Shown here piece after piece: positions 46,345 through 54,900 of a DNA stretch of 64,000 nucleotides; position 1 is the stretch's first letter; each line of letters starts with the position of its first letter. The position numbers and the translations under genes were made by a program. The stretch comes from Acidobacteriota bacterium (GTDB lineage: Bacteria > Acidobacteriota > Vicinamibacteria > Vicinamibacterales > UBA2999). The notes under the pieces are model-generated. The model worked only from the letters and a program-made list of their open reading frames with translations. It ran no database searches and was not told where the DNA came from. The stretch lies in NCBI GenBank assembly GCA_021730945.1, contig JAKFYH010000029.1:36091-100090 (forward strand), written 5' to 3'.

Positions 46345-47609
46345 AGCAGGAATCCCACGATGATGGCGGTGAGAAAGTTGGCGAGCGTGCCGGCCAGCAT
46401 GGCGCGCAGGCCCAGGCGCGCCAGGTCGCCGCGGCGGTTGGGCGCCAGCGCGCCGATGCCGCCGATTTGCATGCCGATGGAAGCGAAGTTGGCGAAGCCG
46501 CAGAGCGCGAAGGTGGCGATGGTGAACGAGCGCGGGTCGAGGACTTCCTTCAGGCTGCCCAGCTCGGCAAAGGCGATGAACTCGTTGAGCACCATGCGCG
46601 TGCCGAGCAGATTGCCCACCGTCGCGGCGTCCCGCCAGGGCACGCCGAGGCTCCAGGCGACTGGGGCAAACACCCAGCCGAAGATGGTCTGCAGCGAAAA
46701 GCCCTGCACCCCGAACCAGCCGCCGGCCGCCCCGAGCACGGCATTGGCCAGGGCGATGAGCGCGACAAACGAGATCAGCATGGCGCCAACGTTGAGCGCC
46801 AGGTGCAAGCCTTCCGAGGTGCCGCGGCCGGCGGCATCGATGATGTTGACGTCCTGGTTCACGACCTCGAGCTTCACCGTGCCCCGTGTCTCGGGGGTTT
46901 CGGTCTCGGGCACGAACATCTTGGCCATCATCAGCGTGCCCGGCGCCGTCATGATCACGGCCGTCAGCAGGTGCTTGGCGTCGATGCCAAACGCGATGTA
47001 GGCCGCCATGATGCCGCCGGAGATGTGGGCCATGCCCGAGGTCATCACCGTCATCAGCTCCGACTGCGTCATCTTCGCCAGGAACGGGCGAATGGTCAGG
47101 GGGGCCTCGGTCTGCCCCATGAAGATGCTGGCGGCGACGTTCAGCGACTCCGCGCCGCTGGCGCCCATCACCTTGTTCATGACCACCGCGAGGGCGCGAA
47201 CAATCACCTGCATGATGCCGAGGTAGTAGAGGATCGCGAACAGCGCCGCGATGAAGATGATGGTGGGCAGGATCTGGAAGGCAAACACCACGCCGTAGCG
47301 CGCACCCTCCTCGCCCAGGGCGCCGGTCATGGCCCGGCCCCACACCGACGAGTCGCCGATCGCGCCGAACACGAAGGCCGACCCGACAATCGAGAAGTCG
47401 AGCAGTTCGCGCATGCGGTCGCCCAGCACCGTGAACACGCGCTGGCCAATGTTGGTCTTGAGCACGATCAGCGCAAACAGCACCTGGAGTGCCAGCCCCC
47501 AACCCACGACCCGCAGGTTGATGGCCCGCCGGTTGGTCGACAGCGCATAGGCCACGCCGAGAATACCGGCGAGCCCGATCAGCGGTTGCAGCGTGCTCAA
47601 CACTCCCAC
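46341..47609 (-). CDS. nupC: Concentrative nucleoside transporter (NupC/CNT family)
   Basis: 422 residues with about ten membrane segments. CNT signatures are FQILPTIIFIAALFAILYYLG, MGASGAESLNVAASIFMGQTEAPL, MTSGMAHISGGIMAAYIAFG and GFANFASIGMQIGGIGAL. It imports nucleosides with protons or sodium. It is in one operon with thymidine phosphorylase upstream and the phosphorylase and deaminase downstream. Its stop is coupled to the PNP start. Confidence 0.93.
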   Translation of the reverse strand: MGVLSTLQPLIGLAGILGVAYALSTNRRAINLRVVGWGLALQVLFALIVLKTNIGQRVFTVLGDRMRELLDFSIVGSAFVFGAIGDSSVWGRAMTGALGEEGARYGVVFAFQILPTIIFIAALFAILYYLGIMQVIVRALAVVMNKVMGASGAESLNVAASIFMGQTEAPLTIRPFLAKMTQSELMTVMTSGMAHISGGIMAAYIAFGIDAKHLLTAVIMTAPGTLMMAKMFVPETETPETRGTVKLEVVNQDVNIIDAAGRGTSEGLHLALNVGAMLISFVALIALANAVLGAAGGWFGVQGFSLQTIFGWVFAPVAWSLGVPWRDAATVGNLLGTRMVLNEFIAFAELGSLKEVLDPRSFTIATFALCGFANFASIGMQIGGIGALAPNRRGDLARLGLRAMLAGTLANFLTAIIVGFLL

Positions 47610-47629
47610 ATATCCCTCACGATCCGAAT

Positions 47630-47670
47630 CAGCACTTCAGCACCTCAGCACCTCAGCACTTCAGCACCTA
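47630..47670. repeat. 8-bp CAGCACCT tandem repeat (family 5)
   Basis: Five copies of CAGCAC(C/T)T fill most of the 63-base gap between the deoA stop and the nupC start. The complement AGGTGCTG resembles the array at 3568-3620. Confidence 0.88.
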
Positions 47671-47672
47671 TT

Positions 47673-49007
47673 TCAAGTGGCGACGAACATCGTCTCGCCG
47701 CTGTCGTGCACCCAGCCGAGCACCAGCGGCACGGCGGCTGGCGCGTGATCGCCAATCACGATCGCCTGCGTGACCAGTGTTTCGGCCGCCTGCAGCCGGG
47801 CGGCGTCGTTGTAGTGCAGCTCGACGATCGGCTCGCCCGCCGCCACCACATCGCCTGGCTTCTTGCGCAGCAGCAGCCCCGCGGACAAGTCCACCTCGTC
47901 ACCCTTCTTGTCGCGGCCGGCTCCCAGTGCGACAGCGGCGCGGCCAATCAACAGCGCATCAAGTGCGGTGACAATGCCGCCGCGCGCGGCGGTGGCCTGG
48001 TGGGTCAACCTCGCCGACGGCAGCCGTCCGGCATCGTCCACCACGCCGGGATCGCCGCCCTGGCCGGCGACCATGTCGCGGAATTTCTTCAGGCCCGCGC
48101 CCGATTCGAGCGCGTGCCGCACCAGGGCCGTCGCAGCCTCGTCGCCCGGCGCCTGCCGGGCGAGCCGCACCATGCGTGCGCCCAGCCTCACCACCAGTTC
48201 GGTGAGGTCGGCCGGGCCGCGACCCCGCAGCACCTCAATGCACTCGGCGATCTCCAGGGCATTGCCAACGGCGCGGCCGAGCGGCACGTCCATCTGGGTA
48301 ATGAAGCACTCGGTGCGGACCCCGGCCGTGGCGCCAATCGAGACCATGGCGCGGGCCAGGGCGCGCGCGTCGGCGGGACGCTTCATGAAAGCGCCGCGGC
48401 CGCACTTGACGTCAAGGACCAGGGCGTCGCTGCCTTCGGCCAGCTTCTTGCTCATCACCGACGAGGCGATCAGCGGCAGGCTCTCGATAGTGGCAGTCAC
48501 ATCGCGCAGGGCGTACAGGGCCTTGTCGGCCGGCGCGATGTTCGCGGTCTGGCTGATCAGGCAGCAGCCGACCTCTTCGAGCAGTGTGCGATAGCGATCC
48601 AGGGACAGCGCCACCTGAAAGCCGGGGATGCTCTCCAGCTTGTCGAGCGTGCCACCGGTGTGGCCCAGACCGCGGCCCGACATCTTGGGCACGACCACGC
48701 CGCACGCCGCGGCCAGCGGTGCCAGCACAATCGACACCTTGTCACCGACGCCGCCGGTGCTGTGCTTGCCGACCTTGACGCCGGGAATGTGGCTGAGGTC
48801 CACCCGCTCGCCCGACCGTGCCATCGCCTCGGTGAGCCAGCCGGTCTCGACCGGGGTCATGCCCTTGAGCACAATGGCCATGAGCAGGGCCGAGGCCTGA
48901 TAGTCGGCCCACGAACCGTCGGTGACGCCGCTGACAAAGCTTTCGATCGCCTCGCGTGACAGCGCCTCGCCGTCCCGCTTCGAGCGAATAATGTCGACGG
49001 CTCGCAT
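47673..49007 (-). CDS. deoA: Thymidine/pyrimidine-nucleoside phosphorylase
   Basis: 444 residues. The phosphate and nucleoside-binding blocks are VGKHSTGGVGDKVSIVLAP, KMSGRGLGHTGGTLDKLES, and SKKLAEGSDALVLDVKCGRGAFM. RSKRDGEALS is the typical N-terminus. It splits thymidine or deoxyuridine to base and deoxyribose-1-phosphate, and cooperates with NupC uptake, Cdd and PNP. ATG 49007 is used; the frame upstream overlaps the divergent HEAT gene. TATACT about 12 bases upstream may be a -10 box. Confidence 0.95.
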   Translation of the reverse strand: MRAVDIIRSKRDGEALSREAIESFVSGVTDGSWADYQASALLMAIVLKGMTPVETGWLTEAMARSGERVDLSHIPGVKVGKHSTGGVGDKVSIVLAPLAAACGVVVPKMSGRGLGHTGGTLDKLESIPGFQVALSLDRYRTLLEEVGCCLISQTANIAPADKALYALRDVTATIESLPLIASSVMSKKLAEGSDALVLDVKCGRGAFMKRPADARALARAMVSIGATAGVRTECFITQMDVPLGRAVGNALEIAECIEVLRGRGPADLTELVVRLGARMVRLARQAPGDEAATALVRHALESGAGLKKFRDMVAGQGGDPGVVDDAGRLPSARLTHQATAARGGIVTALDALLIGRAAVALGAGRDKKGDEVDLSAGLLLRKKPGDVVAAGEPIVELHYNDAARLQAAETLVTQAIVIGDHAPAAVPLVLGWVHDSGETMFVAT

Positions 49008-49037
49008 GGACGGTCGGCAGTATATCTTAGGGGACGC

Positions 49038-51260
49038 ATGTCCCAGCGCACCGCCTCGCCCGCCGAGGTCACCCGGCACGCCGTCGCTCTGGCGCGCGCG
49101 ATCACGGTCGCGCAGCGCACGTGGAGCTTCTATCCGTCCGAGCATTCGGCGGTGGCGCTGGCGGTCGAGCGCCTGGTTGCGGCGGCGGCGGCGGCCGCGG
49201 CCGGCGGCATGATGCAAGTCGCGGTTACGCCGCACCAGTTGCTGATCGACGGGCTGCCGCTCGAATCGACCGAACTGTCCGTGAGTGACTGTGCAGCGCT
49301 GCTCCACGATCGCGATGTGCTACAGATCACGTTCATGCTGCCGCCATCAGAGGCGGTCGTGCGGGCGCTGCTCGGGGTGCTGAGCCTCGACCGGCAGACC
49401 CGCCGCGAACGCGGCGGTCCGGCAGTGGTCTGGGCCGAGGAGACCCAGAATGCCATCCTCCTCGAGCAGATCGACTATCAAGAACTGCTCGAACGCGAGG
49501 TGGACGAAGGCGCGGCGCGGCGCGACGCCACCTGGAAGGCGATTGTCCGGTCCATCATCATGGGCCGGTCGACCTTCGCGCCGGGTGAACAGCAGCGCCT
49601 GCTCGACATCTCGCGCGATGTCGGCGCCATCGGCGAACTGGCGAAGGACACCGCCGAGGCATTCTCGACACCGGACGGCTCGCCGCTGGTCACGACCCAG
49701 GCCGCCACCGTGCTCGCCGTCTACCGCCACATCGCCAAGACGGTCGCCGCCCTCGAGCCCGACCGCATGCAGGAAGTCATGGGGACGCTGGCGCTCGCCT
49801 CCACGAATCTCGAGTCGTCCACGGCGCTCGCGATGATGCTCCAGGAAGAAAGCGCCTCCGAAGGGGTGCCGATCGTCGGCGCGCTCAAGCGGGCCTTCGA
49901 TGACCAGCAGGTGGCCATGCTGTTGGCGCGCGCGCTGTCATCGCCCGGGCACCCCACCAGCCGGCTGGCATCCGTGCTGGACACCCTGGCTCCCGACGCC
50001 GACCGCAAACGCCGGGTGCTGACGCTCGCCAAGCGCCTGATTTCTGAGCGCGACTTCGGCAGCAAGCGGCCGATTGACGACATTCGCCAGTCGCTCGACG
50101 AGCTGCTGCTCAAGTACAACGAAGCCGAGTACGTGTCGACTGACTACCGCAAGTCGATGGATGAGGCCGGCGGCCGCGCCGCCGATCTCGCCGCCCGCGG
50201 GCTGCCGGCCGAAATGCCCGCCTGGCTCGACACCCTGGCCTATGAGAGCGTGCGGCGCCTCTCGGGCCAGTTGCTGATCGACCTTTTGCGCAACGAGACC
50301 CAGGCCGAGCGCATGGGCGACACCGCCCGCGACATGGCGGCGTTTGCCGACGAGTTGCTGCTGGCCGGTGCCCTTGGCGGCGTCGCGCCAATCGTGACCG
50401 AACTGTCGGTCGCGATCACCCGCCCGCCGGCGCTGGCACCCGAGGCCTGCCGCCGGGCGCTGGACAGCATCGGCACGTCCGACGCCCTGGCCGAAGCGGC
50501 CACCGGCCTGGGCGATCAATCCAGGGAGGAATTTGCCAGCTTTGAAACGATCGTCGTCGCCCTGGGCGTGGTGACGGTGCCGGCCCTGCTTGGCGCCTAC
50601 CAGAAGGAGGACGGCGGGCTGGCCGCCGAGCGGGCGTCGGCCCTGCTGGTCAAGCTGGGGCCGGATGCCATTGCCGGCCTGACCGCCGCGATCGACGACC
50701 CGCGCTGGTTCATTCAACGCGAACTGGCGCGTCTGCTTGGGCTCATCGGCACCGCGGCGGCGGTCCCACCGCTGGCGACCCTGCTGCGGCGCAGCGACAC
50801 CCGCGTCATGCAGGCCGCGGTGTCGTCACTCGCGCGCATTGACGACCCCGCCGCATCGCGCGCGATGTATACCGTGCTCAAGAGCACCGCCGGGCCGGCG
50901 CGCGCGGCGGTGATCGCCGCTCTGGTCGGCCTCAAGACCGCGCGGGTCGTGCCGATGCTGGGGCGCATCCTCGACGACAGCGACCCGTTCGGCGATGATC
51001 TGTCGGTGGTCCTCGACACGCTGGACGCGTTATCGGCATTCCGCGACGACCGCGCCTTGCCCCAGATCATGACGATGACGCGGCGGCGCCGCTGGCTGTC
51101 GTGGGGCAAGACGCGACGGCTCCGGGACGCCGGCCTTCGCACCCTCGCCCGGATCGGCACCGACCGTGCCCGCCAGGCCATCGACAGCCTGGCCCGCACG
51201 GGCGATTATTTCCTGCGGCGCCGGGCGGCCGCCGCCCTGAAACGGCTGCCACCCCCATGA
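49038..51260 (+). CDS. HEAT-repeat protein, first of the HEAT/HD-GYP cassette
   Basis: 740 residues, no signal peptide. An N-terminal domain (about 1-115) has RTWSFYPSEHSAVALAVERL, then an alternating strand-helix part ending in LLHDRDVLQITF. This layout is shared with the three following proteins. A middle helical region (about 140-530) follows, and C-terminal HEAT-like repeats (about 540-735: GAYQKEDGGLAAERASALLV, FIQRELARLLGLIGTAAAVPPL, VMQAAVSSLARIDDPAASRAM). It overlaps the HD-GYP gene by ATGA. It is a paralogue of the protein at 52627 (IDYQELLEREVDEG here, IDYAEVLRERAGTG there). It is likely a scaffold or regulator of the HD-GYP partner; no enzyme motif is seen. Confidence 0.82.
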   Translation: MSQRTASPAEVTRHAVALARAITVAQRTWSFYPSEHSAVALAVERLVAAAAAAAAGGMMQVAVTPHQLLIDGLPLESTELSVSDCAALLHDRDVLQITFMLPPSEAVVRALLGVLSLDRQTRRERGGPAVVWAEETQNAILLEQIDYQELLEREVDEGAARRDATWKAIVRSIIMGRSTFAPGEQQRLLDISRDVGAIGELAKDTAEAFSTPDGSPLVTTQAATVLAVYRHIAKTVAALEPDRMQEVMGTLALASTNLESSTALAMMLQEESASEGVPIVGALKRAFDDQQVAMLLARALSSPGHPTSRLASVLDTLAPDADRKRRVLTLAKRLISERDFGSKRPIDDIRQSLDELLLKYNEAEYVSTDYRKSMDEAGGRAADLAARGLPAEMPAWLDTLAYESVRRLSGQLLIDLLRNETQAERMGDTARDMAAFADELLLAGALGGVAPIVTELSVAITRPPALAPEACRRALDSIGTSDALAEAATGLGDQSREEFASFETIVVALGVVTVPALLGAYQKEDGGLAAERASALLVKLGPDAIAGLTAAIDDPRWFIQRELARLLGLIGTAAAVPPLATLLRRSDTRVMQAAVSSLARIDDPAASRAMYTVLKSTAGPARAAVIAALVGLKTARVVPMLGRILDDSDPFGDDLSVVLDTLDALSAFRDDRALPQIMTMTRRRRWLSWGKTRRLRDAGLRTLARIGTDRARQAIDSLARTGDYFLRRRAAAALKRLPPP

Positions 51261-52609
51261 TTACGCCGCAAGAAGACCTCGTCCGCCGGCTGGGCGCTGC
51301 CGTGCGCGCGTCGGAGCTCTACGCGCCCACCCATCCCCAGGTGACACGATCGGCCAACGCGCTGACGGCCGTGCTATCGCCGGCGCTGCGGGATGCGCCG
51401 ACCGTGATCGTCGCGTTCCTCGAAGACGACGTCGTGCTGAACGACTTCCGGCTGCCCCGCGGATCGGGCGCCCTGGCGGGGTTGCTGCGCGACATGCGCG
51501 ACCGCAAGATCGAGAAGATCACCTTCGCGCGCGGGGTCGAGCTGTCCGACATCCGCGCGATGATGGACGAACTGGCCGACCGCACCTCGCGCACGCCGGT
51601 GAACGATCGCCTGGTGGCGCGCGGCATTCGCCGCATCCTGGTCTCGCGAGTCGTGGCCGAGGAGGAGGATACCGAAGACATCGGCCTGGCCGCGGCCAAG
51701 CAGATGTACTCGACGGCGGTCTCGACCGCGGAAACCATCTGGAGCGCGGCCAAGGCCGGCGACCAGCCCAATCCCGCCGACGCCCGCGGCATCATCGACA
51801 GCCTGTCGAAGCTGGTCTACCAGGACCGCACTTCGTTGCTCGCGCTGACCGCGCTCAAGCGCCACGACAACTACACCTTCACCCACATGGTCAACGTGGC
51901 GGCGCTGTCGATGGCGATGGCGCGGTCGCTGGAACTGGAGGGCCCGATCCTGCGCGAGTTCGGCTACGCGGCGTTGATGCACGACATCGGCAAAGTGGAG
52001 ACGCCGCTTGAGATCCTGAACAAGCCGGACAAGCTCACCAATGAAGAGTTCGCAATCATGAAACTCCACGTCGTCAACGGCGCCCACATGCTCAGGCGCA
52101 CGCCGGAAACTCCGGCGCTGGCGCCGGTCGTGGCGTTCGAGCATCACCTGAAGCAGGATCTCAGCGGCTACCCTGAGAACATCGGCGCCCGCACGTTGAA
52201 CCTGTGTACCATGGTGGTGAGCGTGGTTGACGTCTTCGACGCCCTGCGCAGCAATCGCGCGTATCGGGCCGGAATGGCCACCGACCGCATCAAGCACATC
52301 ATGGGCCAGCAGGACGGCACCGCGTTCCATCCCGCACTGCTGCGGCGCTTCGTCAACCTGATGGGCCTGTACCCGATCGGCACACTGGTGAGGTTGAGCA
52401 CCGAGGAAGTCGGGGTCGTCACGCAGACCCATCCCGACGATCCGTTCCGGCCGCAGGTGAAGCTGATCCTCGACGCCAAAGGGGCGCCGTATGAAACGCC
52501 GCTCCTGACCAACACCTGGGACCGCGATGCCCGCGGTGAGTTTTCGCGCGCGGTGGTTGAGGCGGTCGATGGGCCAACGGCCGGCATCGACCCGCTGGCT
52601 TACTTGTAG
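51257..52609 (+). CDS. HD-GYP domain phosphodiesterase
   Basis: 450 residues. An N-terminal domain (about 1-115) has RASELYAPTHPQVTRSANAL and KIEKITFARGVELSDIRAMM. The HD-GYP domain has LMHDIGKVETPLEILNKPDK (H242, D243) and FEHHLKQDLSGYP (H296, H297, D301, GYP 304-306). HD-GYP proteins hydrolyse cyclic di-GMP or related dinucleotides with bound metals. The usual DG before x-GYP is DL here, so metal binding is mostly intact but slightly atypical. It is coupled to the HEAT gene upstream by ATGA. A cytoplasmic location is expected, since there is no TM segment or receiver. Confidence 0.9.
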   Translation: MITPQEDLVRRLGAAVRASELYAPTHPQVTRSANALTAVLSPALRDAPTVIVAFLEDDVVLNDFRLPRGSGALAGLLRDMRDRKIEKITFARGVELSDIRAMMDELADRTSRTPVNDRLVARGIRRILVSRVVAEEEDTEDIGLAAAKQMYSTAVSTAETIWSAAKAGDQPNPADARGIIDSLSKLVYQDRTSLLALTALKRHDNYTFTHMVNVAALSMAMARSLELEGPILREFGYAALMHDIGKVETPLEILNKPDKLTNEEFAIMKLHVVNGAHMLRRTPETPALAPVVAFEHHLKQDLSGYPENIGARTLNLCTMVVSVVDVFDALRSNRAYRAGMATDRIKHIMGQQDGTAFHPALLRRFVNLMGLYPIGTLVRLSTEEVGVVTQTHPDDPFRPQVKLILDAKGAPYETPLLTNTWDRDARGEFSRAVVEAVDGPTAGIDPLAYL

Positions 52610-52626
52610 CTCGTGAGTCCCCGGTG

Positions 52627-54900
52627 ATGACATCCCCTTCCGCGCCCGCGCCCGAACCGCTGCCGGCCGAGCAGGCCGCGCGGCTGGCCGAATTCGCCAA
52701 GGCGTGCCGGGCGGCGACCCGGGTGGTGTCGATGTATCCGCCCAGCCACCCGACCATCCAGGGCGCGTTGTCGCGGATCACGGATGCGGGCCGCGACGCG
52801 GTCGCCGATGGGCCGCTCGCCATCACCGTGCTGCCCGACGCGTTGACCGTGGCCGGACGCGGCTTCGCCAAGCCCGAGCCAGCCGCCACCGAACTGGCCG
52901 TCCTCCTGCACCAGCACCTGATCGGCGAGATGACGTTGCGCGAGACGCTCGACAACGACCAGTGGCACGCGTTCCTGTCGCTGCTGGCCAAGCCGCCCGA
53001 GGAAACGCAGGCGACCGGGGGCGTGGCGCGCGCCTGGGCCCAAGTCGGCGACCAGGCCATTACGCTCACCGAGATCGACTACGCCGAAGTGCTGCGCGAA
53101 CGCGCCGGCACCGGCGAGGCCGCATCGTGGGATCGCATTCTCGCCACGCTCAGTGACGAGAACGCCGGCACGGGGAGCGGCGGCTCAGGGATGGCCGGCA
53201 TGCTTGAAGTGGCCCAGGATGCCGACCGCCTGGCGCAGTTCGCCGCCCGGCTTCAGGCCCATGGCCGTGCCAGCGGCGATGACTCGACCCAGCAGCGCAA
53301 GTCGCTCCTGGAGATGATGCACGGCCTGGCCAACTACGCGGCCGAACGCCAGCCCGATCAACTGGACGCGGTGCTCGATCGCATGGCCGGCGCGGCGGCG
53401 CAGATGCCGCCCGACATGCTGCTGACGCTGATTACCAACCCGCCGCCCCTCCAGGCCTCCGGCGCGGCGGCGGCCGTCATGGATCTCGGCGGCGAGCTGC
53501 AGTCGCGGCTGACCGACGAGATGCTCGCGAAGTTTCTGGTCGACAACGTGATCGCCGATCGCGGCGCCAGCAACCGCCTGGCCGCGGCATTTCAAACCCT
53601 GGTGCCGGACGGCAATCGCCAGCAGGAGATTCTGGCGGCCGCGGCCGAGCAAGCGGCCGCGCAGTTTGGCGCCGACCCGCAATTCAAGAGCATCTGGAAC
53701 AACTCCACCCAAATGCTGACGACCTACTCCGATTCGGAGTTTGTGTCGGACGACTACGCGCGCGAGCTGACCTCGGCCCGTACGCAGGCGGTCGCCGTCG
53801 ACGCGGTGGGCGACGACCCGCCGGCTCGGGTGCGCGCCTGGGTCTCCACACTCAGCGGCGAAGAGGTGCGGGGTCTCGATCAGCGGTTGCTGCTGGATTT
53901 GTTGACGATCGAGACCCGGCCGGACGCCTGGTCGGGCGTGCTCGAGCAGGCCATCGGCAGCATTGAACAGCTGGTCCTGGTCGGCGACCTGGCGCTCGCC
54001 GCCAGGCTGGTCGACACCGTCGTTGATGTCGCCAAGGAGTCGTCGCCCTTCGCCGCGCCGGCGCAGACCGGGATCAAACGGCTGGTCGACGGTCCGCTGG
54101 TGCGGCACCTTACTTTGTTTCTGCGGCAAGCGACCGATGTGGAGGTGGCGCTGGCCACCCAGATCTGCCAGACCATTGGTCCCGCGCTGGTCGGGCCGCT
54201 GGCCGACGCCCTGGCGGCGGAGGACAACGCCCGCACCGTGCGGCGGCTGCGCGACATCCTGATCGGATTTGGCGCGGCCGCCCGCCGGTATGCCGACGAA
54301 CTGCGCACGTCGCCCAATCCGGCTGTGCGTCGAGCGGCGATCGACCTGCTGCGCGCCCTGGGGGGCGAGGCCGCCCTGCCCGATCTGCGCGGCCTGCTTG
54401 ACGATGCGGAACCGCAGGTGCAGCGCGAGGCCTTGCGCGCGATTGTCCAGGTGGGCACGCCGGAGGCGTACGCGCTGCTGGAACAGGCGCTCAAGAGCGG
54501 CCAACCACACACCCGCGACGCCATTCTGCAGGTGATCGGGTCGCTGCGTGACGAGCGGTCAGCGCCGCTGCTGGTCTACATCCTCACGCACACCGGGCAC
54601 ACCGGCGCGCTGGAAGGCCTCTACACCTCGACGATCGAATCGCTCGGCCGCGTCGCCGTGGACGAGCGGTCGGTGGCGACGCTCAAGGACATCCTCTACC
54701 GCGGCGAATGGTATGCGCCCGGCCGGACCGCCCGTATCAGGGCGGCGGCGGCACGGGCGCTGCGGGGAATCGGGCTGCCGAGCGCCGAACGCGCGCTGAC
54801 CGAGGCGGCTGGCCAGGGGTCGGGCGGCGTCAAGCGGGCGGCGCGGGCCGCCCTGGCGGAGCCGCCGCCGACACGTCCCTCGCTGCGGAGGACCCAGTGA
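52627..54900 (+). CDS. HEAT-repeat protein, second copy of the cassette
   Basis: 757 residues from ATG 52627 (GTG 52624 is the alternative). The N-terminal domain (about 1-115) has RVVSMYPPSHPTIQGALSRI, aligned with the YP/AP-HP motif of its neighbours, and ends LLHQHLIGEMTL. The middle is helical. The C-terminal HEAT repeats (about 540-750) read VRRLRDILIGFGAAARRYA, VRRAAIDLLRALGGEAALPDL and VQREALRAIVQVGTPEAYALL. It is paralogous to the 49038 protein. It is separated from the first HD-GYP gene by 17 bases and coupled to the second by GTGA, so all four genes form one operon. Confidence 0.83.
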   Translation: MTSPSAPAPEPLPAEQAARLAEFAKACRAATRVVSMYPPSHPTIQGALSRITDAGRDAVADGPLAITVLPDALTVAGRGFAKPEPAATELAVLLHQHLIGEMTLRETLDNDQWHAFLSLLAKPPEETQATGGVARAWAQVGDQAITLTEIDYAEVLRERAGTGEAASWDRILATLSDENAGTGSGGSGMAGMLEVAQDADRLAQFAARLQAHGRASGDDSTQQRKSLLEMMHGLANYAAERQPDQLDAVLDRMAGAAAQMPPDMLLTLITNPPPLQASGAAAAVMDLGGELQSRLTDEMLAKFLVDNVIADRGASNRLAAAFQTLVPDGNRQQEILAAAAEQAAAQFGADPQFKSIWNNSTQMLTTYSDSEFVSDDYARELTSARTQAVAVDAVGDDPPARVRAWVSTLSGEEVRGLDQRLLLDLLTIETRPDAWSGVLEQAIGSIEQLVLVGDLALAARLVDTVVDVAKESSPFAAPAQTGIKRLVDGPLVRHLTLFLRQATDVEVALATQICQTIGPALVGPLADALAAEDNARTVRRLRDILIGFGAAARRYADELRTSPNPAVRRAAIDLLRALGGEAALPDLRGLLDDAEPQVQREALRAIVQVGTPEAYALLEQALKSGQPHTRDAILQVIGSLRDERSAPLLVYILTHTGHTGALEGLYTSTIESLGRVAVDERSVATLKDILYRGEWYAPGRTARIRAAAARALRGIGLPSAERALTEAAGQGSGGVKRAARAALAEPPPTRPSLRRTQ

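Noticed and set aside
45454..47502. 682-residue frame that would fuse PNP to a long arginine-rich N-terminus
   Set aside because: The first part is a shadow of nupC in another frame. The GTG overlapping the nupC stop at 46344 gives a normal PNP.
53185..54510. 441-residue minus-strand frame opposite the second HEAT-repeat gene, and 56521-58008 opposite the subtilase
   Set aside because: Both are histidine/arginine/glutamine-rich antisense translations with no motif; the plus-strand genes are well supported.
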